Shown: positions 1 through 6,668, counted from the first letter of the stretch. The stretch is DNA of 12,238 bases from Promethearchaeota archaeon (GCA_030605895.1 JAUWHL010000330.1:1-12238), one strand, 5' to 3'. Program-made: numbers and translations. The notes: generated by a model not told the origin, from the letters alone.

Positions 1-1005
1 GGTTTAGGAAGGCGACTTGGAATTTTTGATTATCTTGACGAAAAGACTAAAAAGCTATCTGAATCTGGTCCAATTTCTACAGTATCATTTACTCCAGAAG
101 AAATCTCTGAAAAACTTAATTTAAATCCAAAATATGTAGACGCTTGGGTTCATTTAGGTCTCGAATGTGGTCTTTTTGAAATCTATGATACAACTAAAAG
201 AGAAATAAAAACTGCGCCACATGTATACAGTTTATTAATTGACCGTAATCATATGTTTTATGTTGGAGACACTATAGGAGCATTTTATTATCTCGCACCA
301 TTCCAAGATTTAATACTTGAAAGTTTTAAAATGAAAAGAAATATATCTACCACAGAAGTCTATGAAGAATTTCCTAAAGAAGTGATTATAGATGGACAGC
401 GAATGGCCGCAAGATTTGGATCATTGTTAGAAAGGCTATTTGCTAAGAACTATAAGGATTTTTGTAGAACTTTACGAGGTGAAGCTTCCGTTCTTTCAGT
501 TGGATGTGGGTATGGTTATAATTTAGCAGTTTGGGCGAGAAAGTACAAGAAAGCGAGATTTGTGGGTATTGATATTGATCCTATAGGAGTATCCTCTGCA
601 CAAAGACTAATAGAAGAAAATAATTGGAGCGATAGAGTTGAAATTCTCGAAATTCCCATTGATAAATATGCTAAACAAGCAGAAACGAAGTTTAATCTGA
701 TATTACTAAATCAAGTTCTCCATGAGATGGAAGATAATAAAGCCTACCGATTAAGTGTTTTTAATGATCTCTATACCTTGTTAAAAGATGATGGGATTTT
801 ATTTGTTGGAGAAAGTATGATTCATGGAACTTTTGATCCAAAACAAGAATTCCAACTTTTTGATGTTATGCATAAGTTTTTTGAAGCCGATTTTGCTGGT
901 TTTTATGATGAGAAAACGTTTAAAGAATTCGTCGATTCTACACCATTTAAAAACGCAGAGTTTATAAAGGAAAAGGGAACCTATTTCTGGGCTGTACGGA
1001 AATAA
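1..1005 (+). CDS. SAM-dependent methyltransferase with N-terminal winged helix (partial, 5' end outside window)
   Basis: The frame is open from base 1, so the gene begins outside the window; an internal ATG at 253 would cut off a conserved domain. The first ~80 codons look like the winged-helix/dimerisation domain of Rv2258c-type methyltransferases: a helix with TPEEISEKLNL, then YVDAWVHLGLECGLFE and a short beta wing ending in PHVYSLL. The class I Rossmann methyltransferase domain follows. The SAM-binding glycine motif VLSVGCGYGYN is encoded at about 490-522, the acidic end of strand 2 (VGIDID) about 45 bases later, and the motif IV-like FNLILLNQVLHEME near 690-730. The family transfers methyl groups from S-adenosylmethionine to small molecules or proteins; nothing here identifies the substrate. 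It should be soluble, with no signal peptide or membrane segment in the visible part. It ends 34 bases from a convergent SRPBCC gene. The family call is firm; the function is open. Confidence 0.85.
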   Translation, partial: GLGRRLGIFDYLDEKTKKLSESGPISTVSFTPEEISEKLNLNPKYVDAWVHLGLECGLFEIYDTTKREIKTAPHVYSLLIDRNHMFYVGDTIGAFYYLAPFQDLILESFKMKRNISTTEVYEEFPKEVIIDGQRMAARFGSLLERLFAKNYKDFCRTLRGEASVLSVGCGYGYNLAVWARKYKKARFVGIDIDPIGVSSAQRLIEENNWSDRVEILEIPIDKYAKQAETKFNLILLNQVLHEMEDNKAYRLSVFNDLYTLLKDDGILFVGESMIHGTFDPKQEFQLFDVMHKFFEADFAGFYDEKTFKEFVDSTPFKNAEFIKEKGTYFWAVRK

Positions 1006-1019
1006 AAGTGAAATTTTAT

Positions 1020-1028
1020 AAAAAAAAA
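1020..1028 (-). terminator. Oligo-T terminator of the SRPBCC gene
   Basis: A run of nine A on the + strand reads as nine T on the - strand, starting 12 bases past the stop codon of the SRPBCC gene. Archaeal RNA polymerase terminates at such U-tracts without needing a hairpin, and none is obvious here. It lies in the short gap between two convergent genes. Confidence 0.45.
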
Positions 1029-1039
1029 GAAATTTAGAA

Positions 1040-1471
1040 TTAAGGAGTAACTGTTATTTGCTTCTTATCGAAATCGTCAGGATTTCCTCCCTCTTCAAGG
1101 AATTCTGCGAAATTTTTTAACGCTTTTAATACTAATTCAGCAGCTCTCACGAGTATTTTTTCATTCTTCTCATCATCAAATTCGCCCCACATTGTAACCT
1201 CAACCATATCTCCTTTGGGGTTTAAGATATAACCCATTGAATTGAAAATTCCTCCTTCAATCCTCATTGAAATTTTATCTGGATCAACAGTTTCAGTACG
1301 AATAGATGTAAAATCTCCAACTGTAGATTTTGCGTCATAGGTATTTTCAGAGACTTTGGTAATTTCGTTTAATGCGAGATTCCATTTTGGACCAAGCATA
1401 GCATCATCTAAAATATCAAAAATACTCTTTTGAGAGGCATTAATTTCAATATTTCTCTCGACACGAGCCAA
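1040..1471 (-). CDS. SRPBCC (START/Bet v1/CoxG-like) domain protein
   Basis: A single-domain protein of about 143 residues. The N-terminal strand has the pattern VERNIEINASQKSIFDILDD, the usual opening of the SRPBCC helix-grip fold. A beta-rich middle follows (TVGDFTSIRTETVDP, ISMRIEGG, VEVTMWGEF), then a long amphipathic C-terminal helix (ILVRAAELVLKALKNFAEFLEE) that would close the hydrophobic pocket. Such proteins bind lipids or other hydrophobic ligands, or act as cyclases or CoxG-type accessory factors; the ligand cannot be read from sequence. Two starts are possible. A GTG at 1480 lies inside a perfect AGGTGA SD-type site, so I prefer the TTG at 1471, which sits five bases after that site. 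It is transcribed divergently from the thioredoxin reductase and convergently with the methyltransferase. No CO-dehydrogenase genes are nearby to support a true CoxG role. Confidence 0.72.
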   Translation of the reverse strand: MARVERNIEINASQKSIFDILDDAMLGPKWNLALNEITKVSENTYDAKSTVGDFTSIRTETVDPDKISMRIEGGIFNSMGYILNPKGDMVEVTMWGEFDDEKNEKILVRAAELVLKALKNFAEFLEEGGNPDDFDKKQITVTP

Positions 1472-1474
1472 TAC

Positions 1475-1543
1475 TTTCACCTTTTCTTTTTAAATTGGAT
1501 TAAAACTTGTGCATTATACATTTATAACAATCTCCTTTATATA
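1475..1543 (-). promoter_or_regulatory. Promoter and SD site of the SRPBCC gene
   Basis: On the - strand a TATATAAA box lies at 1543-1536, which would place the transcript start near 1514 and give a leader of about 40 bases. The AGGTGA SD-type site lies at about 1481-1476, five bases before the TTG at 1471. A second TATA-like stretch (TTATAAA, 1527-1521) is an alternative. The 9-bp sequence TATACATTT occurs twice on the + strand, at 1515-1523 and 1540-1548, exactly 25 bases apart. One copy abuts the TATA box and the other the predicted transcript start. Confidence 0.42.
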
Positions 1544-1650
1544 CATTTGTGTGAGAAAAATTGTATCATAAAATACCAATTAATTTCTTACAGAAATCAT
1601 CTATATTTCTATCTTTTTTCAATTTTATCTGTAGTTTGAAAATTGAAAAA

Positions 1651-1712
1651 AAATATAAACCATTATTAAAATTATTATGTGTAAATTTGATTATAGCTAA
1701 AAGCAAAGGTGA
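1651..1712 (+). promoter_or_regulatory. Promoter and SD site of the thioredoxin reductase gene
   Basis: A TATA-like AAATATAAA at 1651-1659 predicts a transcript start near 1681 and a leader of about 38 bases. The leader carries a strong AGGTGA SD-type site at 1707-1712, six bases before a TTG start at 1719. This SD, rather than the later out-of-frame ATG at 1732, fixes the start. The rest of the divergent spacer back to about 1544 is AT-rich with no other signal I can defend. Confidence 0.45.
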
Positions 1713-1718
1713 CAAAAA

Positions 1719-2660
1719 TTGTCTGATAAAAATGAAATTGATCTAGCAATTATTGGTGGGGGTCCGGCAGGATTGACAGCTGGAATTTATGGAGCAAGAA
1801 TGGGTTTAAAGACTACTCTCTATGAATATAAAGGTTTTGGAGGTCTAGCTGGAACAGCACCCAAAATTGAAAATTATCCAGGATTTAGGAGTATTAGTGG
1901 TCTGGAATTAACAGAAAAAATGAGAGAACAAGCTGAATCGTGGGGAGTTAGTTTTATTTATGGTGAAGTTTCTAAAATTAATCCAGATGAAATGACTCTA
2001 ACATCATATGGAGGTAGTATCAAAGCAAAAGCCATTATAATTGCGACTGGGTCGAAACATCAAACACTTGGATTACCTAATGAGTTTGAATTAATAGGTA
2101 ACGGAATATCTTACTGTGCTACATGTGACGGTCCATTATTTAGAGATCAGGTAGTTGCTACAGTGGGTGGTGGTAATGCAGCTGGTCTAGAAGTAATTTA
2201 TCTTTCAGGTGTAGCAAGAGAAGTGTATCTAATTCATAGACGTCACTGTATGAGAGCAGAAAAAGCAATTGCAGATGAGGTTACGTCATTAAATAATGTT
2301 ACAACAATGTTTAATTGCACTATTGAAGAAGCTAAAACAGAAAATAATAAATTAGGGACGTTAAAGATCAAAAATCATGAAACTGGCGAAGTAACTGAAA
2401 TAAATACGAAAGCACTCTTCATTGCAATAGGTGTTGAGCCACAAAGCGAATTAGCAAAAAAAGCAGGTATAGAAACTGATGAATATAAATTTATTAAAGT
2501 TAATAATAAGCAAGAAACTAATCTCCCCGGTATTTATGCTGCTGGAGATGTAACAGGGGGAATACGACAGATAACTACGGCGGTAGGGGAAGCTACCACT
2601 GCTGCGATGAATGCTTATTTATTTATAAAAAAAGGATGGTATGGTGAAGGGGAGACATAA
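1719..2660 (+). CDS. trxB: Thioredoxin-disulfide reductase, NADPH-type
   Basis: The 313-residue length is typical of low-molecular-weight thioredoxin reductases, FAD enzymes that pass electrons from NADPH to thioredoxin. All hallmarks are in order: the FAD dinucleotide motif IIGGGPAGL at about 11-19; the flavin-loop GGLAG at 41-45; an IIATGS segment near 107-112; the redox-active CATC at 133-136 followed by Asp137; the NADPH-domain glycine motif VGGGNAA at 149-155; HRRxxxRA at 173-180, whose basic residues bind the 2'-phosphate of NADPH; and the C-terminal FAD motif GIYAAGD at 271-277. The enzyme is cytosolic. The start is TTG with a good SD. It is followed 142 bases downstream by a divergent paralogue, which has its own candidate promoter, so the two need not be co-transcribed. 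Confidence in the family is very high. NADPH preference follows from the motif and is untested. Confidence 0.95.
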   Translation: MSDKNEIDLAIIGGGPAGLTAGIYGARMGLKTTLYEYKGFGGLAGTAPKIENYPGFRSISGLELTEKMREQAESWGVSFIYGEVSKINPDEMTLTSYGGSIKAKAIIIATGSKHQTLGLPNEFELIGNGISYCATCDGPLFRDQVVATVGGGNAAGLEVIYLSGVAREVYLIHRRHCMRAEKAIADEVTSLNNVTTMFNCTIEEAKTENNKLGTLKIKNHETGEVTEINTKALFIAIGVEPQSELAKKAGIETDEYKFIKVNNKQETNLPGIYAAGDVTGGIRQITTAVGEATTAAMNAYLFIKKGWYGEGET

Positions 2661-2760
2661 CAAATATCTCTCTGAATTATATCCAACAATTGAAAAAAGA
2701 CTGAAACTTATATTTATGATAATCACCTAAAGAATAATTATAGATAAAATCAATCAATAC

Positions 2761-2784
2761 TTTTTTTAATACGTATAATTTATC
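2761..2784 (+). promoter_or_regulatory. T-tract and candidate TATA box between the two TrxR genes
   Basis: Seven T (2761-2767) could terminate trxB transcripts about 100 bases past its stop. Immediately after comes GTATAATTTA (2773-2782), centred about 26 bases before the ATG at 2803. That geometry fits a nearly leaderless transcript for the second flavoprotein. The only SD-like sequence there, AAGGCG at 2791-2796, is poor. Confidence 0.3.
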
Positions 2785-2802
2785 ATTCTAAAGGCGAATT
2801 AT

Positions 2803-3747
2803 ATGGATGAATTTAAATGTGAAGTACTAATTATTGGTAGTGGTCCAGCAGGATTAAGTGCTGGTGTTTTTTGTGCTCGTGCAAACAGAGACGTAATTAT
2901 TCTTGATGGAAAGGAGTTGTCAGCTTTAGAGAAAATAAAAGAAATTCAAAATTGGCCGGGAGAAATTGATATAAAGGGAAAACATTTATTAAAAAAATTT
3001 AGAGATCATGTTGAAAGTTATTCAGAAAATGTCAGAATTATTAAAGGTGATATTATATCACTAATGCTTGGAATGGGACTAAATATGATATCAACAAGAA
3101 CAGCAAATATAACCTCTGATGTTGTTATTATAGCAATAGGTAGAGGGAATCGAAAGGAAATTATTAAAGGAGAAGAATCCTTACTCGGATTTGGTGTTTC
3201 CTATTGTCCATTATGTGATCACCCATTATATAAGGATAAAGTTGTGTATTTGTATGGCAAGGATGAAGAAATGCTAGAAGAAGCTTTAGTACTAAAAGAA
3301 TCGGGTTGTATAGTGCATGTAATCACTAATGTTGGAATTGAAGATTTACCTGAACAAATCTATGAAGCAAAACAGGCGGGTATTGAGATTATTGAGAATA
3401 TGGAAGTAATAGAAGCAGTTGCTGATGATGAAGGTATAATTCAGAAAATAATTTGTAAATCTACAAAGCCTGAATCTGAAGAAACTGAGGAGACAAAGGA
3501 ATTTGACTTAGACTGTTTGTTTATTTTATCCCATATTTTATCAAATTCTATTTTCAAGAAAGCAGGAGTGGAATTAGATGATAAAGGAAATATTTTTGTT
3601 GATGAGGAACAAAAAACCAATCTTAATGGTGTGTATGCTGCGGGAGATTGCACTGGGGGTCTTTTTCAGGTAGTTTTCGCTACTGCAGAAGGAGCAAGAG
3701 CAGGATTAAGTGCTTGTAAATACCTTCGACAATTAAAAAAGGAATGA
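2803..3747 (+). CDS. Thioredoxin reductase-like flavoprotein lacking the NADPH-binding motifs
   Basis: A 314-residue paralogue of the preceding gene, collinear over its whole length. The FAD motif IIGSGPAGL (about 10-18), the redox centre CPLC (135-138) with Asp139, and the C-terminal GVYAAGDCTGG (276-286) are kept, so an FAD-plus-disulfide protein is expected. The NADPH domain has decayed: where the neighbour has GGGNAA this protein has YGKDEE (151-156), and HRRxxxRA has become a stretch without basic residues (TNVGIEDL, about 175-182). The flavin-loop GGLAG is also absent. An acidic segment rich in E and T (about 222-233) is inserted before the last FAD strand. Pyridine-nucleotide-independent TrxR relatives are known, including ferredoxin-dependent FFTR, F420-dependent methanogen enzymes and the Thermoplasma enzyme. 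An alternative electron donor is therefore a reasonable inference, but the donor is not visible. The ATG start is probably leaderless. Confidence 0.88.
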   Translation: MDEFKCEVLIIGSGPAGLSAGVFCARANRDVIILDGKELSALEKIKEIQNWPGEIDIKGKHLLKKFRDHVESYSENVRIIKGDIISLMLGMGLNMISTRTANITSDVVIIAIGRGNRKEIIKGEESLLGFGVSYCPLCDHPLYKDKVVYLYGKDEEMLEEALVLKESGCIVHVITNVGIEDLPEQIYEAKQAGIEIIENMEVIEAVADDEGIIQKIICKSTKPESEETEETKEFDLDCLFILSHILSNSIFKKAGVELDDKGNIFVDEEQKTNLNGVYAAGDCTGGLFQVVFATAEGARAGLSACKYLRQLKKE

Positions 3748-3750
3748 ACC

Positions 3751-3815
3751 AAATATATACGTGAATATTACACCATATTATGTATTATCACGATAATTTC
3801 CATATAACATGGAAA
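3751..3815 (+). promoter_or_regulatory. xerA promoter region with two inverted repeats over the start codon
   Basis: A TATA-like AAATATATA lies at 3751-3759, with an alternative, ATATTA, at about 3775-3780. Two perfect inverted repeats follow, sharing one base. The first is ATTATC-AC-GATAAT at 3784-3797. The second is TTTCCAT-ATAAC-ATGGAAA at 3797-3815, whose right arm contains the ATG start codon (3809-3811). No SD site is present. The position suits an operator or autoregulatory site. The arms are shorter than those of a 28-bp dif-type site, so a recombination site is less likely. Confidence 0.4.
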
Positions 3816-4732
3816 ACTATAAAATTTCAGATTTTATAGAAGACTTCTTAATCGCAAAAGAAGTTGAAGAAGGATGTGCTTCCTCCACAATTAAGGCATA
3901 CCGATATGATCTTCAAAAATTTATTGAACTTATAGGGGATCAACAAATAAATTCTTCCTTATTACGTCAAAAAATACGCTTGTTCTTAAAAAAGTTAAAT
4001 GAATTGAACTATACTAAGAAAGGGATTGGAAGAAAAATTGCTTCTCTTCGCTCATACTTTAAATTTTTAGAATTAAATGAATTCCTGTCCAAAAACCCTA
4101 TGAGAACAATTAAAACACCTAAAATTAGACTTGAAGAAAGTTTACCTAAGTTTTTAAGAATTTCTGATATGGAGGAGATTTTTAATAAGCTAAAAGACCG
4201 GCGATTATTCAACTCTCGGAAAAGTGAACGATACTATTTGATAGTTAGATTATTATACTCAACAATGGCTAGAGTAAGTGAGTTGTGCAATATAAAAATT
4301 AGTGATATTGATTTCGAAAGAGGGTATATTCGATTACGTGGAAAAGGAAATAAAGAAAGAATAGTTCCTGTTGATCAAAGAACCTTAGAAATTTTTAATG
4401 AATTTCTCAGAAATAGAATAAAATATGATTCTGAAGATTATTTGTTAGTAAATACCAGAAATCAAAAATTAAACCCACGTGTAGTACAAACAGATATAAA
4501 AACAATCAAAGAAAAGTGTGGATTTTCTGGTTCTAAGATAATCACACCTCACGTTTTTAGGCATACGGGAGCAACCCATCTAAGACGTTCCGGTATGGAT
4601 ATTAGTGAATTACAAGATATTCTCGGTCATTCAAGTCCAAACACAACTCGAATTTATGCCAAAAATGATATAACTAAGTTAAAAGAATCATACTCTCAGA
4701 TGCATCCCCTAAACAATTTAGATAAAATGTAA
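3809..4732 (+). CDS. xerA: XerA-type tyrosine recombinase
   Basis: A 307-residue site-specific recombinase of the XerC/XerD/XerA group, which resolves chromosome dimers at dif sites by forming a covalent 3'-phosphotyrosine. The N-terminal SAM-like (core-binding) domain spans about 5-90, with IEDFLIAKEVEEG and STIKAYRYDLQKF patterns typical of Xer proteins. The catalytic domain holds the complete set: Arg155 in MARVSEL, the beta-hairpin lysine in RGKGNKERIVPV (about 179), His248 and Arg251 in TPHVFRHTGATHL, His274 in ILGHSS, and nucleophile Tyr283 in TRIYA. Length and motifs fit a housekeeping Xer protein rather than a phage or integron integrase, and no att-like repeats, tRNA gene or cargo genes flank it. 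The ATG at 3809 is embedded in an inverted repeat. The upstream gap to the flavoprotein gene is only 61 bases, so partial read-through is possible. Confidence 0.9.
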   Translation: MENYKISDFIEDFLIAKEVEEGCASSTIKAYRYDLQKFIELIGDQQINSSLLRQKIRLFLKKLNELNYTKKGIGRKIASLRSYFKFLELNEFLSKNPMRTIKTPKIRLEESLPKFLRISDMEEIFNKLKDRRLFNSRKSERYYLIVRLLYSTMARVSELCNIKISDIDFERGYIRLRGKGNKERIVPVDQRTLEIFNEFLRNRIKYDSEDYLLVNTRNQKLNPRVVQTDIKTIKEKCGFSGSKIITPHVFRHTGATHLRRSGMDISELQDILGHSSPNTTRIYAKNDITKLKESYSQMHPLNNLDKM

Positions 4733-5011
4733 ATGTTAATCTTAATCCTTTAACTGATAAAATGCGCTTAAATGATAATACTTTTTTAAATATGCTCCTA
4801 AGTCACTCTGAAATATGAAATTCACATTCAGATTTGGCGTATAAATGTCATTGAAAATTGTCAAGCCCTGCTCAGAAAGTTTAATAAAGATAAAGGAAAA
4901 AAATTTTGATTATCTAGTAAAATTAATAAAAAGATTTTCTCAAAAAATTTATACTTGAATTGTTCTATTATTATTTATACTTCATAATTAATTGGATTTA
5001 CTAGGATTATC
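4733..5011. other. AT-rich intergenic spacer upstream of the orc1/cdc6-family gene
   Basis: This is the largest gene-free stretch in the window. It holds a T6 run at 4782-4787 that could end xerA transcripts. It also has an imperfect hairpin with 6-bp outer arms, TCTGAA (4807-4812) and TTCAGA (4827-4832), and a very AT-rich section from about 4895 to 4990. TATA-like TTTATAC (4974-4980) is centred about 35 bases before the downstream ATG and predicts a leader of roughly 10 bases. Archaeal origins often lie beside orc1/cdc6, so an origin is conceivable, but I found no clear origin recognition box (a TTCCAGTGGAAAC-like sequence). Confidence 0.3.
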
Positions 5012-6205
5012 ATGGACGAGGATGAGTTCAGAAAACAATTCAAGAAGAAATCTGTTTTTAAACAAGCGAGTTCTCTTGATCTAAGTTATGTACCAGAAAA
5101 ATTATATTGTCGTGATGAAGCTCTAAAAACTCTAATCTTTAATTATAGGAGGATTCTAGAGGAAGAAGAACAACCTTCTATAAACTGTTTAATATTGGGT
5201 AAGGGTGGAGTAGGAAAGACTTGTACTGCTAGATTTTTTGGGAGAACTTTTAGAACTATCGCAATTGAAAATGAAGTTAATTTATTTATTGAATATTTTA
5301 ATTGTATTAATTTTCGCTCCAAAAGTAAGATAATAAGAGAGCTCCTTGCTAAGTATCAACACGGCAGTGGACGTGGCTTCAGTGACGACGAAGCATTAAA
5401 GTTAATTCTCTCACAACTTATTCGGGAGCAAGGATATATGCTATTAGTGATAGATGAGATTCATCTTTTGAAACCAGATGATGTACTAGCATTACTAGAT
5501 ATTGCTGAGACATTTGGTCATCAAAATGCGAAATTATCATTACTTTTAATTTCTAGAAGTAAAGATTGGATGAAAATTGAAAACGAGAGAATATTGAGCA
5601 GACTAAATGAAAAACTTCCACTTAAACCTTATGATTTTGATGAGTCAATGCAAATATTGAAATATCGTAGTGATAAAGCATTAAAAGAGAATATTATTGA
5701 TGATGAACTCTTAACAATGGTTTCCCAAATTGTTGTTGATCACAAAAATATGCGACATGGCATTGAAATATTGCGAAAAAGCGGATCATATTGCGACAAA
5801 GAAGGATTAGATAGTATAAGTGCGGATATAATTAGAGAAGCTTCGAATGATGTATATCCTACTTTTAGAAATGATATTGTTGATGAATTAAAAGATCAAG
5901 AAATTTTAGCATTATATGGTATTGTAAGATCTCTGATTAATAAAGATGAACCATTCACTTTAGTAGATGATGCGTTTGAAGATTATAACGCGATTTGTGA
6001 GAATTATTCAATTGAACCGCATGTTAAAATGAGTTTTAGGAAGTATGTTCGCCAACTTACTCAATTAAAAATTGTCACATCTAAAACGGTAAGAATTGAG
6101 GAAGCTACACGTGGAAGACATCTAGAGATAACTCTTCTAGACATCCCTGTAACAAAATTAGCAGAATTATTGGAAGATATTTTGGAAAGTAAATTTAGGA
6201 GTTAA
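5012..6205 (+). CDS. Orc1/Cdc6-family AAA+ ATPase (replication initiator-like)
   Basis: The 397 residues match the usual size of archaeal Orc1/Cdc6. The family opening, YVPEKLYCRDEAL, is at 26-38. The AAA+ core follows: Walker A GKGGVGKT (63-70), Walker B LLVIDEIH (144-151), a sensor 1 strand SLLLIS (176-181), arginine 193 in ERILSRLN as the likely arginine finger, and KPYDFDESMQILKYR at about 205-219. Sensor 2 Arg248 sits in NMRHGIEILRKSG. The remaining ~120 residues fit the C-terminal winged helix that contacts origin DNA (VRQLTQLKIV, then RGRHLEITLL as a wing). Deviations from typical members: the sensor 1 Asn position reads SRS, and the usual GD-R at sensor 2 reads KNMR. Canonical members bind origin DNA and load MCM. 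These substitutions leave room for a secondary paralogue rather than the main initiator. The neighbour is xerA. Confidence 0.82.
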   Translation: MDEDEFRKQFKKKSVFKQASSLDLSYVPEKLYCRDEALKTLIFNYRRILEEEEQPSINCLILGKGGVGKTCTARFFGRTFRTIAIENEVNLFIEYFNCINFRSKSKIIRELLAKYQHGSGRGFSDDEALKLILSQLIREQGYMLLVIDEIHLLKPDDVLALLDIAETFGHQNAKLSLLLISRSKDWMKIENERILSRLNEKLPLKPYDFDESMQILKYRSDKALKENIIDDELLTMVSQIVVDHKNMRHGIEILRKSGSYCDKEGLDSISADIIREASNDVYPTFRNDIVDELKDQEILALYGIVRSLINKDEPFTLVDDAFEDYNAICENYSIEPHVKMSFRKYVRQLTQLKIVTSKTVRIEEATRGRHLEITLLDIPVTKLAELLEDILESKFRS

Positions 6206-6292
6206 ATCGAAATTTTAATCAATATGACTCTTTCTTAACTAATTTCTAAATAGAATTCACTTATTATGTAGAATTTCTTTAATATTTCTATT

Positions 6293-6523
6293 TTAATAAC
6301 TTTCTTTATCTGATTTACTGCTGGAGTACCATTCTAACCATTCTTTCCGTCGATTTTTCTTTTGTTGCATATCATCAGTAAATGTAATATTTTCAGTTCT
6401 TACTTTTTGCCAGTATCTATCCAACTCATGTCTTGTAAGTGATAACCCACATGATTGGCATACAACTTGTTTTATGGCTGAATGGTATTTCATAAAGCCT
6501 CCGCATTCCGGACAGCGAGCCAT
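6293..6523 (-). CDS. Small zinc-ribbon protein of unknown function
   Basis: 76 residues. The N-terminus is a compact zinc ribbon, CPECGG at 4-9 and CQSCG at 22-26, i.e. two CxxC knuckles 15 residues apart. A basic, Trp-rich helical tail follows (TRHELDRYWQKVR, then KKNRRKEWLEWY). Ribbons of this shape occur in transcription, translation and RNA-modification proteins; this one lacks any further domain that would decide. It is probably soluble and may bind nucleic acid. A TATA-like CTAAATAAA (6550-6542, - strand) lies about 23 bases before the ATG and no SD is present, so a leaderless mRNA is likely. It is convergent with the orc1/cdc6-family gene and divergent from the DUF362 gene. Confidence 0.68.
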   Translation of the reverse strand: MARCPECGGFMKYHSAIKQVVCQSCGLSLTRHELDRYWQKVRTENITFTDDMQQKKNRRKEWLEWYSSSKSDKESY

Positions 6524-6614
6524 TATAATACTATACTATTTTTTATTTAGAGTCATTATTGTTTTTATTTATTATAGTAATAGAATTAATTAGCGTTAAA
6601 ATATTTTGTGTCCT

Positions 6615-6668
6615 AAATTATAAACACTAATTATTTGTATTGAGTTATACAGAACTTTTTTACAGTGA
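6615..6668 (+). promoter_or_regulatory. Promoter and SD site of the DUF362 gene
   Basis: AAATTATAAA at 6615-6624 predicts a transcript start near 6646 and a leader of about 29 bases. A GTGA SD-type site lies at 6665-6668, six bases before the ATG at 6675. Confidence 0.38.

Noticed and set aside
253..1005. Methyltransferase starting at the ATG at 253
   Set aside because: The frame is open to base 1 and the upstream 84 codons encode a recognisable winged-helix dimerisation domain, so this is an internal methionine.
1040..1471. True CO-dehydrogenase accessory protein CoxG
   Set aside because: Only the general SRPBCC fold is supported, and no molybdenum hydroxylase genes lie in the window.
1430..1746. 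Two + strand open frames in the divergent spacer (1430-1639 and 1561-1746)
   Set aside because: Low-complexity, Phe/Ile/Leu/Lys-rich translations of AT-rich promoter DNA. They overlap the SRPBCC start, the trxB promoter and the trxB start, with no SD or family resemblance.
3784..3815. Complete dif recombination site for XerA
   Set aside because: dif sites have two ~11-bp arms around a 6-bp centre. The repeats here have 6- and 7-bp arms with 2- and 5-bp centres, so they fit an operator better.
3441..4212. Reverse-strand open frames inside the second TrxR gene and xerA
   Set aside because: Antisense to genes with clear conserved motifs, with no recognisable protein pattern of their own.
3809..4732. 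Integrase of a mobile element
   Set aside because: No tRNA gene, direct att repeats, excisionase, phage or plasmid genes nearby. Length and motifs fit a housekeeping Xer protein.
4740..4835. Possible C/D-box guide RNA (ATGATAA and CTGA-like boxes)
   Set aside because: The C-box match is imperfect, box spacing is irregular, and such short motifs are frequent in AT-rich spacers.
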